A DNA stretch of 46,018 nucleotides, taken from positions 1 through 46,018 of the forward strand of contig DFFM01000012.1 in NCBI GenBank assembly GCA_002369515.1, given 5' to 3'. Source of the DNA: Prevotella sp. UBA3776. GTDB lineage: Bacteria; Bacteroidota; Bacteroidia; Bacteroidales; Bacteroidaceae. Position 1 is the stretch's first letter; every line of letters starts with the position of its first letter. The notes beneath the pieces were generated by a model. The model made no database searches and was not told the origin of the DNA. It was given only the letters and a program-made list of their open reading frames with translations. This document shows, piece by piece, positions 35,569-44,286 of this stretch. The position numbers and the translations under genes were made by a program.

Positions 35569-36141
35569 CTATTTTTGCGCCTCGCGGCCAATGGCCAGCG
35601 CCTTGATGTTGGCATCGACGACGGCCTCGCCCTTGCGTCCGAAAACGCGGCGGATGGCATTCTCCAGCTTGTCGTACTCAATTCCGAGAGCCTTCTGGGC
35701 GGCACCCAGCAGGATGACGTTGGCCGAACGGGGAATGGCATTTTCCTTGGCCGCTTTCTCTATGTCGAGGACGATGACGTTCTTCACCTTGTGCAGGTCG
35801 GCCATAATCACCTCCATGTCAGGATAGTTGGGGATATTGACGAAAGGAGCGCTCGACGTGATGATCCAGCCTTCGCTGCTCAGATAGGGCAGATAGCGCA
35901 ACGCCTCCATGGGCTCCATGGAGATGATCACGTCGGCCTGGCCAAGCGGGATGAGGTCGCTGCTGATGGGAACCGACGAAATGCGCAGATTGCTCTGCAC
36001 GTCGCCGCCACGCTGTGACATGCCGTGAACTTCGGCCTGCTTGATGTACAGGTTCTCGTTGAGGGCAGCCTCGCCAATGATGGTTGCGATGGAGAGAATG
36101 CCTTGTCCTCCCACACCACATAAGATAATATCTGTCTTCAT
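35569..36141 (-). CDS. iorB: Indolepyruvate oxidoreductase subunit beta
   Basis: 190 residues, the gamma-type domain of 2-oxoacid:ferredoxin oxidoreductases. GVGGQGILSIATIIGEAAL is the nucleotide-like loop; AEVHGMSQRGGDVQSNLRI and SMEPMEALRYLPYL are conserved. With IorA it oxidises aryl-pyruvates to aryl-acetyl-CoA with CoA and ferredoxin. The gene is downstream of iorA but separated from it by a GxxExxY gene and repeat arrays, unusual for subunits of one enzyme. Confidence 0.95.
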   Translation of the reverse strand: MKTDIILCGVGGQGILSIATIIGEAALNENLYIKQAEVHGMSQRGGDVQSNLRISSVPISSDLIPLGQADVIISMEPMEALRYLPYLSSEGWIITSSAPFVNIPNYPDMEVIMADLHKVKNVIVLDIEKAAKENAIPRSANVILLGAAQKALGIEYDKLENAIRRVFGRKGEAVVDANIKALAIGREAQK

Positions 36142-36154
36142 GTCTTTTTTTTTA

Positions 36155-36205
36155 ATTGTTTGTGTGTTTTAGAAAAACAGAGAAAAACAAGAAAAACATG
36201 GAAAA
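36155..36205. repeat. AGAAAAACA tandem repeat, iorB side of the GxxExxY gene
   Basis: Units AGAAAAACAG, AGAAAAACA, AGAAAAACAT, GGAAAAACAC in tandem on the + strand. The inverse array lies on the other side of the gene at 36662-36712. Confidence 0.75.
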
Positions 36206-36215
36206 ACACTTTTTT

Positions 36216-36656
36216 TCAGAAATAGCTGACACTGCGATGTTCCGGGTCATAATAGTATCGTTCACATTCGTCCTGTGAAGGTGCGAAATTGTAGAGTATT
36301 CCTATCCTTACTCTCGACGTTCGCATATAGTTCCATAATTGCAACCGCTCGTGGACTCCAATTTGGTCAATCGCCTTGCACTCCAACATAATCTTATCTT
36401 TGCATAAGAAATCGACGATTAGTTTGTGCGGGAGTTCTATTCCTCTGAACGAAGGATGGAAACTGTACTCCTTGACATACTTAATATGGGCTTGTTCAAA
36501 GGCAATTTTCAGAGAATCCTGATAAATATACTCGGTCAATTGAGGTCCTTGCTCACGATGAACGTCCTGACAACAGCCAATGACATCATAAACAAACTTC
36601 TTGAGCTTGTCGGCGAGCATCGGATCCAATTCGGTTATGTTGAACAGTTTCCCCAT
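36216..36656 (-). CDS. GxxExxY family protein (PD-(D/E)xK nuclease-like)
   Basis: 146 residues. The region GPQLTEYIYQDSL holds the family motif as QLTEYIY (Glu42, Tyr45; the Gly is replaced). A PD-(D/E)xK-like core follows: Asp82 in LIVDFLCKD and Glu92/Lys94 in MLECKAID, with the Q-containing helix RLQLWNYM. So a nuclease fold with its key residues is kept; the biological role of the family is, to my knowledge, not known. It lies between iorA and iorB on the same strand and is flanked by inverted short-repeat arrays starting 11 and 6 bases from its ends. Confidence 0.88.
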   Translation of the reverse strand: MGKLFNITELDPMLADKLKKFVYDVIGCCQDVHREQGPQLTEYIYQDSLKIAFEQAHIKYVKEYSFHPSFRGIELPHKLIVDFLCKDKIMLECKAIDQIGVHERLQLWNYMRTSRVRIGILYNFAPSQDECERYYYDPEHRSVSYF

Positions 36657-36661
36657 AAAAG

Positions 36662-36712
36662 TGTCAGTTACTGTTTTTCCTGTTTTTCTTTGTTTTTCTT
36701 TGTTTTATCTAA
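36662..36712. repeat. Inverse AGAAAAACA array, iorA side of the GxxExxY gene
   Basis: On the + strand CTGTTTTTC, CTGTTTTTCT, TTGTTTTTCT, TTGTTTTATC: the reverse complement of the array at 36155-36205. The gene and the two arrays form one symmetrical block of about 560 bases. Confidence 0.75.
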
Positions 36713-36719
36713 AAACTCT

Positions 36720-38324
36720 CTATTTTTTTGCTCTCTTTTGTTTCAGATGACGTTGCAGCGTTTGCATGCACTCACGGCGCGGAATGATGACACTCGTGCC
36801 GTGGTAGTTTATTTCGTCGCGCAACAACTGAGTGATTTCAGGCATGTTCTTGGCCAGGGGAACCACCACGTGCAGATGGTCGTCGCTCAGCCCCAAGCCG
36901 CGGCAGATGGCCTCGAACTTGTTTGTGCCGGCCGAGTCCTGTCCGCCCGTCATGGCCGTGGTCAGGTTGTCGCTGATGATGACGGTGATGTCGGCATTCT
37001 CGTTGATGGCATCCAGCAGCCCCGTCATGCCCGAGTGGGTGAATGTGGAGTCGCCAATGATGGCCACGGCGGGCCACTGGCCTGCATCGGCAGCACCCTT
37101 GGCCATGGTGATGCTCGCACCCATATCCACACACGAGTGGATGGCTCTGAACGGGGGGAGGAAACCCAGCGTGTAGCAGCCGATGTCGCCAAACACGCGG
37201 GCATTCTCATACTCGCGCAGCACCTCGTTGAGGGCGGCATAGACGTCGCGGTGGCCACAGCCCTGGCAGAGCATGGGCGGACGCGGAGCAACGTCGTCGC
37301 AGGCGGCATAGTTCTCGGCCACGGGCAGTCCCAGAGCACGACGCACCAAGTCGGGGTTCAGCTCGCCCGTGCGCGGCAGCTCGCCCGTCAGACGACCTTT
37401 CACCTCGGCATTGCCGGGCATCACGCCGCGCAGCATGTCCTCGATGAACGGCTGGCCCTCTTCCACCACCAATACGCTGTCGCACTCCTCGGTCATGCGG
37501 CGCACCAGTGCCTTGGGCAGCGGATACTGCGACACCTTCAACACCGGATAGGGACAAGGCTCGTCTTTGTAGCTCTCCATCACGTAGTTGAAACCAATGC
37601 CGCTGGCAATGATGCCCAGCGAGTGGTCCTTGCCATCCACATATTTGTTGTACTGGCTCTCCACAGCCATCTGCTCCAGTTCGGCCTGCTGTTCGGTCAC
37701 CACCACGTTGCGGCGGCGGGCATTGGCCGGCAGCAGCACCCAGTTGGCAGCCTTGGCGTTGTAGTTCAGCTCGTTTTGCAGGCGTGGTGTGTCGCTGATT
37801 TCCACCACAGCGCGCGAGTGAGCCATACGCGTGGTGACACGCATGAGCACCGGCAACTGAATGCGCTCGGAGAGGTCGTAGGCAAAAGCCATCATATCGT
37901 AGGCCTCCTGCTGCGAGCTGGGCTCCAGCGTGGGAATCATGGCAAACTTGCCGTAGAAGCGGCTGTCCTGCTCGTCCTGCGACGAGTGCATGCTGGGGTC
38001 GTCGGCCACCAGCACAATGATGCCGCCATTGGTGCCCGTCATGGCCGAGTTGACAAACGGGTCGGCGCACACGTTCAGTCCCACGTGCTTCATGCACACC
38101 AGGGCGCGCTTGCCCATGTACGACATGCCGAGGGCAGCCTCCATGGCCGTCTTCTCGTTGGTTGACCAGCGGCTGTGGACGTTCCGTTCCTTGGCCAGCG
38201 GCGAATCTTGGATGTACTCAGTGATTTCTGTCGAGGGCGTACCCGGATAGGCATAGACACCGCTCAGTCCGGCGTCAAGCGCTCCTTGGGCTATCGCCTC
38301 GTCGCCTAAAAGCAATTTCTTCAT
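36720..38324 (-). CDS. iorA: Indolepyruvate oxidoreductase subunit alpha
   Basis: 534 residues. N-terminal pyrimidine-binding domain (LSGVYAYPGTPSTEITEYI, TNEKTAMEAALGMSYMG), and C-terminal TPP domain with LCQGCGHRDVYAAL, FGDIGCYTLG and GDSTFTHSGMTGLLDA...ISDN. Longer family members end with a ferredoxin-like domain with two CxxCxxC clusters; here the protein stops at IIPRRECMQTLQRHLKQKRAKK-type residues without them. So electrons from TPP must go to an external protein or the short form is normal for this group. Expressed from its own minus-strand promoter. Confidence 0.95.
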   Translation of the reverse strand: MKKLLLGDEAIAQGALDAGLSGVYAYPGTPSTEITEYIQDSPLAKERNVHSRWSTNEKTAMEAALGMSYMGKRALVCMKHVGLNVCADPFVNSAMTGTNGGIIVLVADDPSMHSSQDEQDSRFYGKFAMIPTLEPSSQQEAYDMMAFAYDLSERIQLPVLMRVTTRMAHSRAVVEISDTPRLQNELNYNAKAANWVLLPANARRRNVVVTEQQAELEQMAVESQYNKYVDGKDHSLGIIASGIGFNYVMESYKDEPCPYPVLKVSQYPLPKALVRRMTEECDSVLVVEEGQPFIEDMLRGVMPGNAEVKGRLTGELPRTGELNPDLVRRALGLPVAENYAACDDVAPRPPMLCQGCGHRDVYAALNEVLREYENARVFGDIGCYTLGFLPPFRAIHSCVDMGASITMAKGAADAGQWPAVAIIGDSTFTHSGMTGLLDAINENADITVIISDNLTTAMTGGQDSAGTNKFEAICRGLGLSDDHLHVVVPLAKNMPEITQLLRDEINYHGTSVIIPRRECMQTLQRHLKQKRAKK

Positions 38325-38387
38325 AATGAATATGTTTGAAGTTCAATACTAAATGTTATGTTTTTGATAGCTAAAAATAAAGTGCCA

Positions 38388-38395
38388 CAAAGTTA
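38388..38395 (-). promoter_or_regulatory. -7 box upstream of iorA
   Basis: Reverse complement TAACTTTG, 64 bases before the iorA start. No clear -33 box. It lies between the KdgK stop and iorA. Confidence 0.5.
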
Positions 38396-38438
38396 CGCAT
38401 TTAAAACCGAACGAACGAATTTTTCTGCTGAAAAAAAC

Positions 38439-39464
38439 TCACAGCCTGCGGTTCATCAGTTCGGTGACCTCCTCGTCGGTGACGAGATTGAAGTCGCCCG
38501 GCACCGACGTCTTGAGCGTAGCCGCTGCCAGCGAGTAGTCGAGACAGTGCTGCGGGTCGTCGGGATGCTGGGCATAGCTGTGGATGAATCCTGCGGCAAA
38601 GGCGTCGCCCACGCCCACGGGGTCGATGATGCCGGGAATGTCGTAAATGCGAGTGGTGAGCGTTTCGCCCTTGTGCCAGAGCAGAGCCGTCATGGTGTGG
38701 TGGTTCGAGCTGACCAGATTGCGTGTGCCGAGCAGCCAGTTCTGGCAGCGCGGCCAGCGGGCATGGATGTCGTCGAACCATCGGGCGTAGCCATCCTTGT
38801 CGATGGGGTAGTTGGCGTCCACGGCACGGAAGGGAAGGCTGTAGTTGTCGGTCATGAACTCATATTCTATCTGGTCGGCAAACACCACGTCGGCATACGA
38901 CAGCATGCGCGAGAGCACCTCCTTGGGGGCAGCCCCATACTGCCAGAGGTTCTTGCGGTAGTTGATGTCGTAGCTGATGGTCTTTCCCATTTCGGTGGCA
39001 ATGTCGAGGGCTTCGAAGGTGGCGTCGGCCGCTTCGCGCGTGATGGCGCCCGTGATGCCCGACGTGTGGAACACGTCAACGTCCTTCAGAATCTCGCGCC
39101 AGGGAATCATGCCCGGCTTGAGCTCGGAGTAGGCCGAGTTGGCACGGTCGTAAATCACCTTGGCACTGCGCATGCCGGCAGCCTCCTCAAAATAATAGGT
39201 GCCAATGCGCGGACCGCCGAAAATCACATGCTTCACCCCCACCTGATAGCCACTCAGGGCCAGCGCGCCGGCATGTCCTACACGGTTGTCGGGCAGACGG
39301 GTGACGTACTGCACGTCGTCGCCAAGCGTTGCGAGCGAAACGGCCACGTTGGCCTCGCTGCCGCCAAATTTACCAGCCAGCAGACTATCCTGCATGAGCC
39401 TCATCTGATGTTGATTGGAAAAGCGAAGCAACAGTTCGCCGAATGTTAGGTATTTTGTTGCCAT
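38439..39464 (-). CDS. kdgK: PfkB family sugar kinase, likely 2-keto-3-deoxygluconate kinase
   Basis: 341 residues. FGELLLRFSN and FGGSEANVAVSLATLG are the N-terminal substrate region, SYDINYRKNLW is a KdgK-like stretch, and the C-terminal PfkB signature IDPVGVGDAFAAGFIHS has the catalytic Asp287. KdgK phosphorylates KDG from uronate breakdown to KDPG. No KDPG aldolase gene is adjacent here, so the substrate is inferred; other PfkB sugars are possible. Own promoter. Confidence 0.85.
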   Translation of the reverse strand: MATKYLTFGELLLRFSNQHQMRLMQDSLLAGKFGGSEANVAVSLATLGDDVQYVTRLPDNRVGHAGALALSGYQVGVKHVIFGGPRIGTYYFEEAAGMRSAKVIYDRANSAYSELKPGMIPWREILKDVDVFHTSGITGAITREAADATFEALDIATEMGKTISYDINYRKNLWQYGAAPKEVLSRMLSYADVVFADQIEYEFMTDNYSLPFRAVDANYPIDKDGYARWFDDIHARWPRCQNWLLGTRNLVSSNHHTMTALLWHKGETLTTRIYDIPGIIDPVGVGDAFAAGFIHSYAQHPDDPQHCLDYSLAAATLKTSVPGDFNLVTDEEVTELMNRRL

Positions 39465-39504
39465 AGTCTATTGTTTCGTTTATGTTTTTGTCTTTTTAGA
39501 CTTG

Positions 39505-39512
39505 CAAAGGTA
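39505..39512 (-). promoter_or_regulatory. -7 box upstream of the sugar kinase gene
   Basis: Reverse complement TACCTTTG; TTTG at 39538-39535 lies 22 bases upstream, slightly long spacing. 41 bases before the start codon. Confidence 0.5.
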
Positions 39513-39609
39513 AGTATTTTTCTTCAAATGTCACCCTGTTTTTACACATTATTAAACATGTCAGAACAAAAAAGTGACATAAGGGAAAGAAAAACAGCAC
39601 AAAAAAACG

Positions 39610-39617
39610 TAACTTTG
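39610..39617 (+). promoter_or_regulatory. -7 box upstream of the GH9 gene
   Basis: TAACTTTGCA, 94 bases before the start at 39711. The leader includes a CAAACAACC-type repeat just before the start codon. Confidence 0.5.
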
Positions 39618-39710
39618 CATCGGTGGACAGGGAGGCCCGCCATCGCTCTGCCTGACAACCCACCAACAGAACAAACAACGACCCAAACAATCCAAACAAC
39701 CCCAACAACC

Positions 39711-42227
39711 ATGAAACATCTTTTGCTAGGCTTAATGCTCAGTGCCGCGCAAACCGTGGCGGCACAGTCTTTCATACTGAACTCCCAAGGCTACTTCCAA
39801 CAGGGCGGAGTGGATGTGATGGCTTTCAGCGACTTCTATCCCGAAGGCCATCAGGGCGGCGTATGCGTCATCATGAACGGACAGCGCGTGGCCACCAACG
39901 GCGACCTGCGCATGGAGCCGACGCCCGGTCAGTGGCAACCCGTGCCCAAGCAGCTCAACCGACGCGCAGAGGGCAACCGCATCGTCACCACGCTGTGCTA
40001 CCCCGACTCGGCGCGCCACCTCACCGGCTTCAACCCCATGGTCTATCCCGACTACGTGGTCAACTACACCGTCAGCGTTGAACCCCTGGGCAAGGGCATC
40101 GCCGTCACCGTTGACATAGACAAGCCCGTGCCCGACCATCTCTTGGGCAAAGTGGGATTCAATCTGGAGTTCTTCCCCGGCTCACTCTTTGGCAAGCCCT
40201 GGATGATGGACCAGCAGACGGGCATCTATCCGCAGCAGCCCAACTCGCCGCTGGCGGCATCGCCCACCAACCTGCTGCACACGGGCGACTTCTTTGCCGG
40301 AAAAGGTCAGCGGGCCGACATCGACCATCTGAACGCACAAGGATACAGCCCCTTCACGGCCGACAACCTGACCGCCCTCCCCTACGCCGAAGGACGAAAA
40401 TTCACATCGCGCCCCGACGACCCCTACACGCGGCTCACCGTTGAGTCGCTCACCGAGCCGCTAAAACTCTACGACGGGCGCATGAACCACAACAACGGAT
40501 GGTTTGTGCTGCGCAGCGAGATACGGGCCGGAGCCACCAAGGGAGCCGTGCGATGGATCATCACGCCCAATGTGGTGGCCGACTGGCGCTACCAGCCCGT
40601 GGTGCAACTCTCGCAAGTGGGCTACCACCCCTCACAGCCCAAACGCGCCATCATAGAGACCGACCGACGCGAAACGGACGTGGCCGAAGCCCAACTGCTG
40701 CGCATCGGTGCAGACGGTGAACAAACGGTGCGGACGCTGAAACCCACCGTTTGGGGCAACTTCCTGCGCTACCGCTACCTTACTGCCGACTTTTCCGACA
40801 TCACGGAGCCAGGACTCTACAGAGTGAAGTACGGCCCGACCCTCTCCAGCGTGTTCCGCATAGACAGCAACATCTACGACCGAGGCGTGTGGCAGCCTGT
40901 GCTCGAATACTTCCTGCCCGTGCAGATGTGCCACATGCGCGTGAGCGAGAAATACCGCGTTTGGCACGACGCCTGCCACATGGACGACGCGCTGATGGCT
41001 CCCGTGGGCAACCACATCGACGGCTATGTCCAGCAGCCCGGGCTCTCCAAATATGCGGCTGGCGAGAAAGTGGGCGGTGTGAACGTAGGAGGCTGGCACG
41101 ACGCGGGCGACTTCGACCTGCGCGTAGAGTCGCAGGCCGGCGAGGCATACATCCTGGCACTGGCCTACGAGGCTTTCCACCCCGACATCGACGTCACCGC
41201 CATCGACCACAGCCGCCACCGCGTGGAGATTCATGAGCCCGACGGACGCAACGACCTGCTGCAACAGGTGGAGAACGGAGCCCTCACCGTGGTGCGCTCC
41301 TATCAGGCGCTGGGCCGACTCTACCGCGGCATCATCTGCAACAACCTGCGCCAGTATGTGCTCCTGGGCGATGCTGCCGCCATGACCGACGGCACGGCTG
41401 GCAACGACGACGACCGCTGGATCTTCACCGAGGACAACCCCATGCGCGAACTGCAGACCGCCGCACAGCTGGCCGGAGCGGCACGTGTGCTGCGAGGGTT
41501 CAACGACGAGCTGAGCCGCCAGTGCATCGACATTGCCACCACGCTCTACCGACAGACCAAGGCCGAAGGCTGGATGGCGGGGCCGAAACTGCATACAGCC
41601 GTAGAACTCTACCTCACCACCAACGAACGCCAGTATCTGGACTTCGTACTGGCCAACCAGGAGATGATTCTGAAGAACATCGGTCGCACCGGATGGTTCA
41701 CCACCCGCGTGGCCCAACGGCTGGCCACCATGAAGGAGAAGCGCGCAAGGCAGTTTGCGGCAGCCTTCAAGCAGGCACTCGCCCAGTACAAGGCACAGCT
41801 CAACCAACAGTCGGCCGAAACGCCCTATGGCGTACCCTACCGCCCGTCCATTTGGGGAGCCGGATGGGACATCCAGCGCTTCGGTTTCGAATACTACTTC
41901 CTCACCTCGGCCTACCCTGACCTCTTCCCCCGCCAGACCGTGTTCAATGCGCTCAACTTCATTCTGGGATGCCATCCCGGCAGCAACACGTCTTCGTTCG
42001 CCTCGGGCGTGGGAGCCCGTTCGGCCACTGTGGCCTACGGTCTGAACCGCGCCGACTGGTCCTACATCCCCGGTGGAGTGGTCTCGGGCACGGCGCTCAT
42101 CCGTCCCGACTTCCCCGAGCTGTTGGAGTTCCCCTACCTGTGGCAACAAATGGAATACGTCCTCGGCGGCGGCTCGTCGCACTACATGTTCCTGGTGCTG
42201 GCCGCCCAGCAACTGCTGAAGGAATAG
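39711..42227 (+). CDS. Exported glycoside hydrolase family 9 enzyme
   Basis: 838 residues. Signal peptide 1-19 (KHLLLGLMLSAAQTVAA). Residues 20-300 are an all-beta region I do not recognise. An Ig-like domain starts at about 300 (LSQVGYHPSQPKRAIIE), the usual N-terminal partner of GH9, and the alpha6/alpha6 catalytic domain follows. GWHDAGDFD holds Asp464 and Asp467 (base/nucleophile pair); the acid is probably Glu815 in QQMEYVLGGGSSHYM. GVGARSATVAYGLN and NFILGCHPGSN fit GH9. Substrate likely beta-glucan or a related plant glycan. I start at 39711, not in the upstream extension. Confidence 0.9.
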   Translation: MKHLLLGLMLSAAQTVAAQSFILNSQGYFQQGGVDVMAFSDFYPEGHQGGVCVIMNGQRVATNGDLRMEPTPGQWQPVPKQLNRRAEGNRIVTTLCYPDSARHLTGFNPMVYPDYVVNYTVSVEPLGKGIAVTVDIDKPVPDHLLGKVGFNLEFFPGSLFGKPWMMDQQTGIYPQQPNSPLAASPTNLLHTGDFFAGKGQRADIDHLNAQGYSPFTADNLTALPYAEGRKFTSRPDDPYTRLTVESLTEPLKLYDGRMNHNNGWFVLRSEIRAGATKGAVRWIITPNVVADWRYQPVVQLSQVGYHPSQPKRAIIETDRRETDVAEAQLLRIGADGEQTVRTLKPTVWGNFLRYRYLTADFSDITEPGLYRVKYGPTLSSVFRIDSNIYDRGVWQPVLEYFLPVQMCHMRVSEKYRVWHDACHMDDALMAPVGNHIDGYVQQPGLSKYAAGEKVGGVNVGGWHDAGDFDLRVESQAGEAYILALAYEAFHPDIDVTAIDHSRHRVEIHEPDGRNDLLQQVENGALTVVRSYQALGRLYRGIICNNLRQYVLLGDAAAMTDGTAGNDDDRWIFTEDNPMRELQTAAQLAGAARVLRGFNDELSRQCIDIATTLYRQTKAEGWMAGPKLHTAVELYLTTNERQYLDFVLANQEMILKNIGRTGWFTTRVAQRLATMKEKRARQFAAAFKQALAQYKAQLNQQSAETPYGVPYRPSIWGAGWDIQRFGFEYYFLTSAYPDLFPRQTVFNALNFILGCHPGSNTSSFASGVGARSATVAYGLNRADWSYIPGGVVSGTALIRPDFPELLEFPYLWQQMEYVLGGGSSHYMFLVLAAQQLLKE

Positions 42228-42308
42228 CATTAGCGAAGCTCGTTTAAGCTGCAAATGCACCCGCTGTTCTATCATCCAAATTCTCAAACAGCCTGTGCCT
42301 AAAACAGC

Positions 42309-42350
42309 AAGCTGCCAGTCCGTAGCGTTCAGACTGGCAGTTTGTTGTTT
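42309..42350 (+). terminator. Terminator after the GH9 gene
   Basis: AAGCTGCCAGTC (42309-42320) pairs with GACTGGCAGTTT (42332-42343) with one wobble; T-rich GTTGTTTTTC follows. Confidence 0.75.
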
Positions 42351-42407
42351 TTCTGGTTTCATTCTACAAATGATTCTGCATAAACCCCTTTGTCACCCCT
42401 GTCGCTG

Positions 42408-43415
42408 CTAATCATTATATTTCACGTCGTCCATGGGATAGTGGACGCCCCACTGGCGGCGGAGGTCATCCATGAGGCGCATGATGCGGAGGGTTTCGTC
42501 GAGGGGCATCTGCGGGGGCTCCATAAGCCCGGCTGCCATGGCCTCGCGGCAGGCCAGGAACTGGTATTCGTAGCCCGTGATTTGGCGGGGAACGGCCACG
42601 CGCTTGACGAAGGTGCGGTCGGGGCCGTTGAGGATGACGGTCTGCGGGTTGTTGATGTTGTCGATGATGATGTTGCCTTCGGTGCCTGCAATGACGCCGA
42701 TGTTGTCGCCCACGCAGCAGGCCGACGACTGCACGTTGGCCAGCAGGCCGTCTTCAAGGGTGAGGGTGATGGCGTTGGTGAGGTCCATGCCCGTGGCAGA
42801 CTTGACACACTGGGAGTGCATTTCGACGATGGGCGACGGAAAGAAAATGCTGACAAAGTTGAGGGCATAGACCCCCAGGTCGAGCAGGGCGCCTCCGCAC
42901 AGGTCGGCGCGCATGATGCGAGGTTTGTCGCCCATGCTGTAGCCCAAGGTGGCGGTGACGAGTCACGGCTGACCGATGCAGCCGTCGCTGATGAGCTGAC
43001 GCACCATGGGCACCACGGGCTGATAGCGGGTCCAGATGGCCTCGGCCAGGAACACGCCGCGCTGGCGGGCCAGGCGGACGATGCTGAGACTCTGGTCGTA
43101 GTTGGCCATGAAGGCTTTCTCTACGAGGCACGCCTTGCCCTTGAGGATGGCCTCGCGGGCCACATCGTAGTGGTGGGAATGGGGCGTGGCCACATAGACG
43201 AGGTCCACGTCGGGATCGTCGATGAGTTCGGAATAGGATCCGTAGGCACGGGGCAGCCCCCACTTCTGGGCAAAGGCTTCGGCCTTGGCGAGTGTGCGCG
43301 AGGCGATGGCCAAGGCGGTTACTTCTGTTAAATCTTTCAGCGTGATGGCAGCTTTCTCGGCTATCCATCCGGCACCTACGATGCCTACACGCATGGGGGT
43401 TCCGGTTGTTGTCAT
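42408..43415 (-). pseudogene. Gfo/Idh/MocA family oxidoreductase with an in-frame stop
   Basis: NAD(P)-dependent sugar dehydrogenase family, 335 codons from 43415 (MTTTGTPMRVGIVGAGWIAEK). The Rossmann loop is GAGWIAE; LVEKAFMANYDQSL replaces the usual EKP; the C-terminal half has LCGGALLDLGVYALNF. At 42965-42963 a TGA interrupts it after SDGCIGQP; reading continues in the same frame with LVTATLGYSMGDKPR. A CGA Arg codon changed to TGA by one C-to-T transition is the simplest cause. So it is a fresh pseudogene, a read-through gene or a sequence error. A piece starting at Met 42947 would give the C-terminal 179 residues only. Confidence 0.85.
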
Positions 43416-43419
43416 GGTT

Positions 43420-43510
43420 GGTGGTTTTGGGTTGGTTGTTGTGTTTTGGGTTGATTCTGGTGATTTGGGCTGGCTCTCTTGATTTGGGTTGATTATGGTG
43501 ATGTTTTGGA
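43420..43510. repeat. GGTTTTGGG / GGGTTGATT repeat in the oxidoreductase leader
   Basis: Loose tandem units (GGTTTTGGGTTGGTTGTTG, TTTTGGGTTGATTCTGG, GATTTGGGTTGATTATGG), one orientation only, filling the leader of the oxidoreductase gene. Possible -7 boxes for that gene lie further upstream on the minus strand (TAAATTTG at 43623-43616). Confidence 0.55.
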
Positions 43511-43855
43511 CAGGGTTGTTAGTTACGGCGCCACCCCTTCCCTGCCCTCCCTTTTGACAGCCTCCGCAAGCGTGAGTTGAAAGGGAGAACCGATGGCAAT
43601 CAGCCCCACTCGCTACAAATTTACGCAAAAGCAGCGAGAAAACCATCGTTTTTCGGAAGATTAACGCACAACGAGGATGGCATGACAACAGATTTGTCAA
43701 GAATATTCAGCAAATTTAACGCAATTTTAACACTACAGAGGCCGCTGAAACCCAGAAAAAACTTTTCGTCACCGAATATGCGGAAAATGAGATTTTCATT
43801 AAACCGTTGTTTTTCAGCCGATTACAAGAATAGCGCCTTGCGTTGCAAAATTATT

Positions 43856-43890
43856 GTCGGGAGATAAAAAAATATCTCCCGACGCTTTTT
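43856..43890 (+). terminator. Orphan terminator on the + strand
   Basis: GTCGGGAGATA (43856-43866) and TATCTCCCGAC (43873-43883) pair perfectly with a 6-base A-rich loop, followed by GC and eight T. No protein gene lies upstream of it on the + strand for over 1 kb, so a small RNA or a reader from the left is possible. Confidence 0.75.
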
Positions 43891-43942
43891 TTTCACGCGT
43901 GGAAAAAAACGGGAGTGACGAAGATTTGAAATGTTAAAACAT

Positions 43943-44052
43943 TGCACAAAAACGGCATTTCGTGCAGCATTTTGTCAAGAATCGAGAAAAGAGACTTCCA
44001 AGCGTCGGGCAGAAGAGAGCGAAAAACATGCACAAAAAGGCTGTTTTGTGCA
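43943..44052. repeat. Two related TGCACAAAA hairpins upstream of ptb
   Basis: TGCACAAA...TTTCGTGCA (43943-43966, one mismatch) and TGCACAAAA...TTTTGTGCA (44029-44052, perfect 9 bp) are diverged direct copies of one stem-loop, 86 bases apart. The rest of 43891-44286 shows nothing else I can name. Confidence 0.6.
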
Positions 44053-44286
44053 AGATTGGATGCTAGAATGAATCGCGACGCCGCAAAAGGCTGTGTAAAA
44101 AATATTCAAACAGAAAAACAACACGACCGCCAAAGGCGGCATGAACCGGCGGGCAGTTTCTGCACCGCGAAACGGCAAGGCCCACCAACAGCAGTAAAGC
44201 GATTGGACCAACGGGAAAAACATCGACAGGCGAAGAAAAAAGGAAATTTTTCAACCTTTTGTTGCCGTTGTTTCAAAGAAAAAGAC

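Noticed and set aside
36155..36712. Insertion sequence with terminal inverted repeats around the GxxExxY gene
   Set aside because: No transposase and no target duplication is visible, and the flanking arrays are tandem 9-10 base units, not classic IS ends; kept as a finding instead.
36426..38165. A 579-codon + strand frame across the GxxExxY gene and iorA
   Set aside because: It is antisense to iorA and the GxxExxY gene, both with clear family motifs, and its His/Val/Ala-rich translation has no motif.
40632..42362. A 576-codon minus-strand frame opposite the GH9 gene
   Set aside because: Antisense shadow of the GH9 coding sequence; no recognisable protein.
43577..43867. A 96-codon + strand frame (MKGRTDGNQPHS...) ending in the orphan terminator
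   Set aside because: No ribosome site or promoter, composition like noncoding DNA, and the frame runs into the terminator stem.
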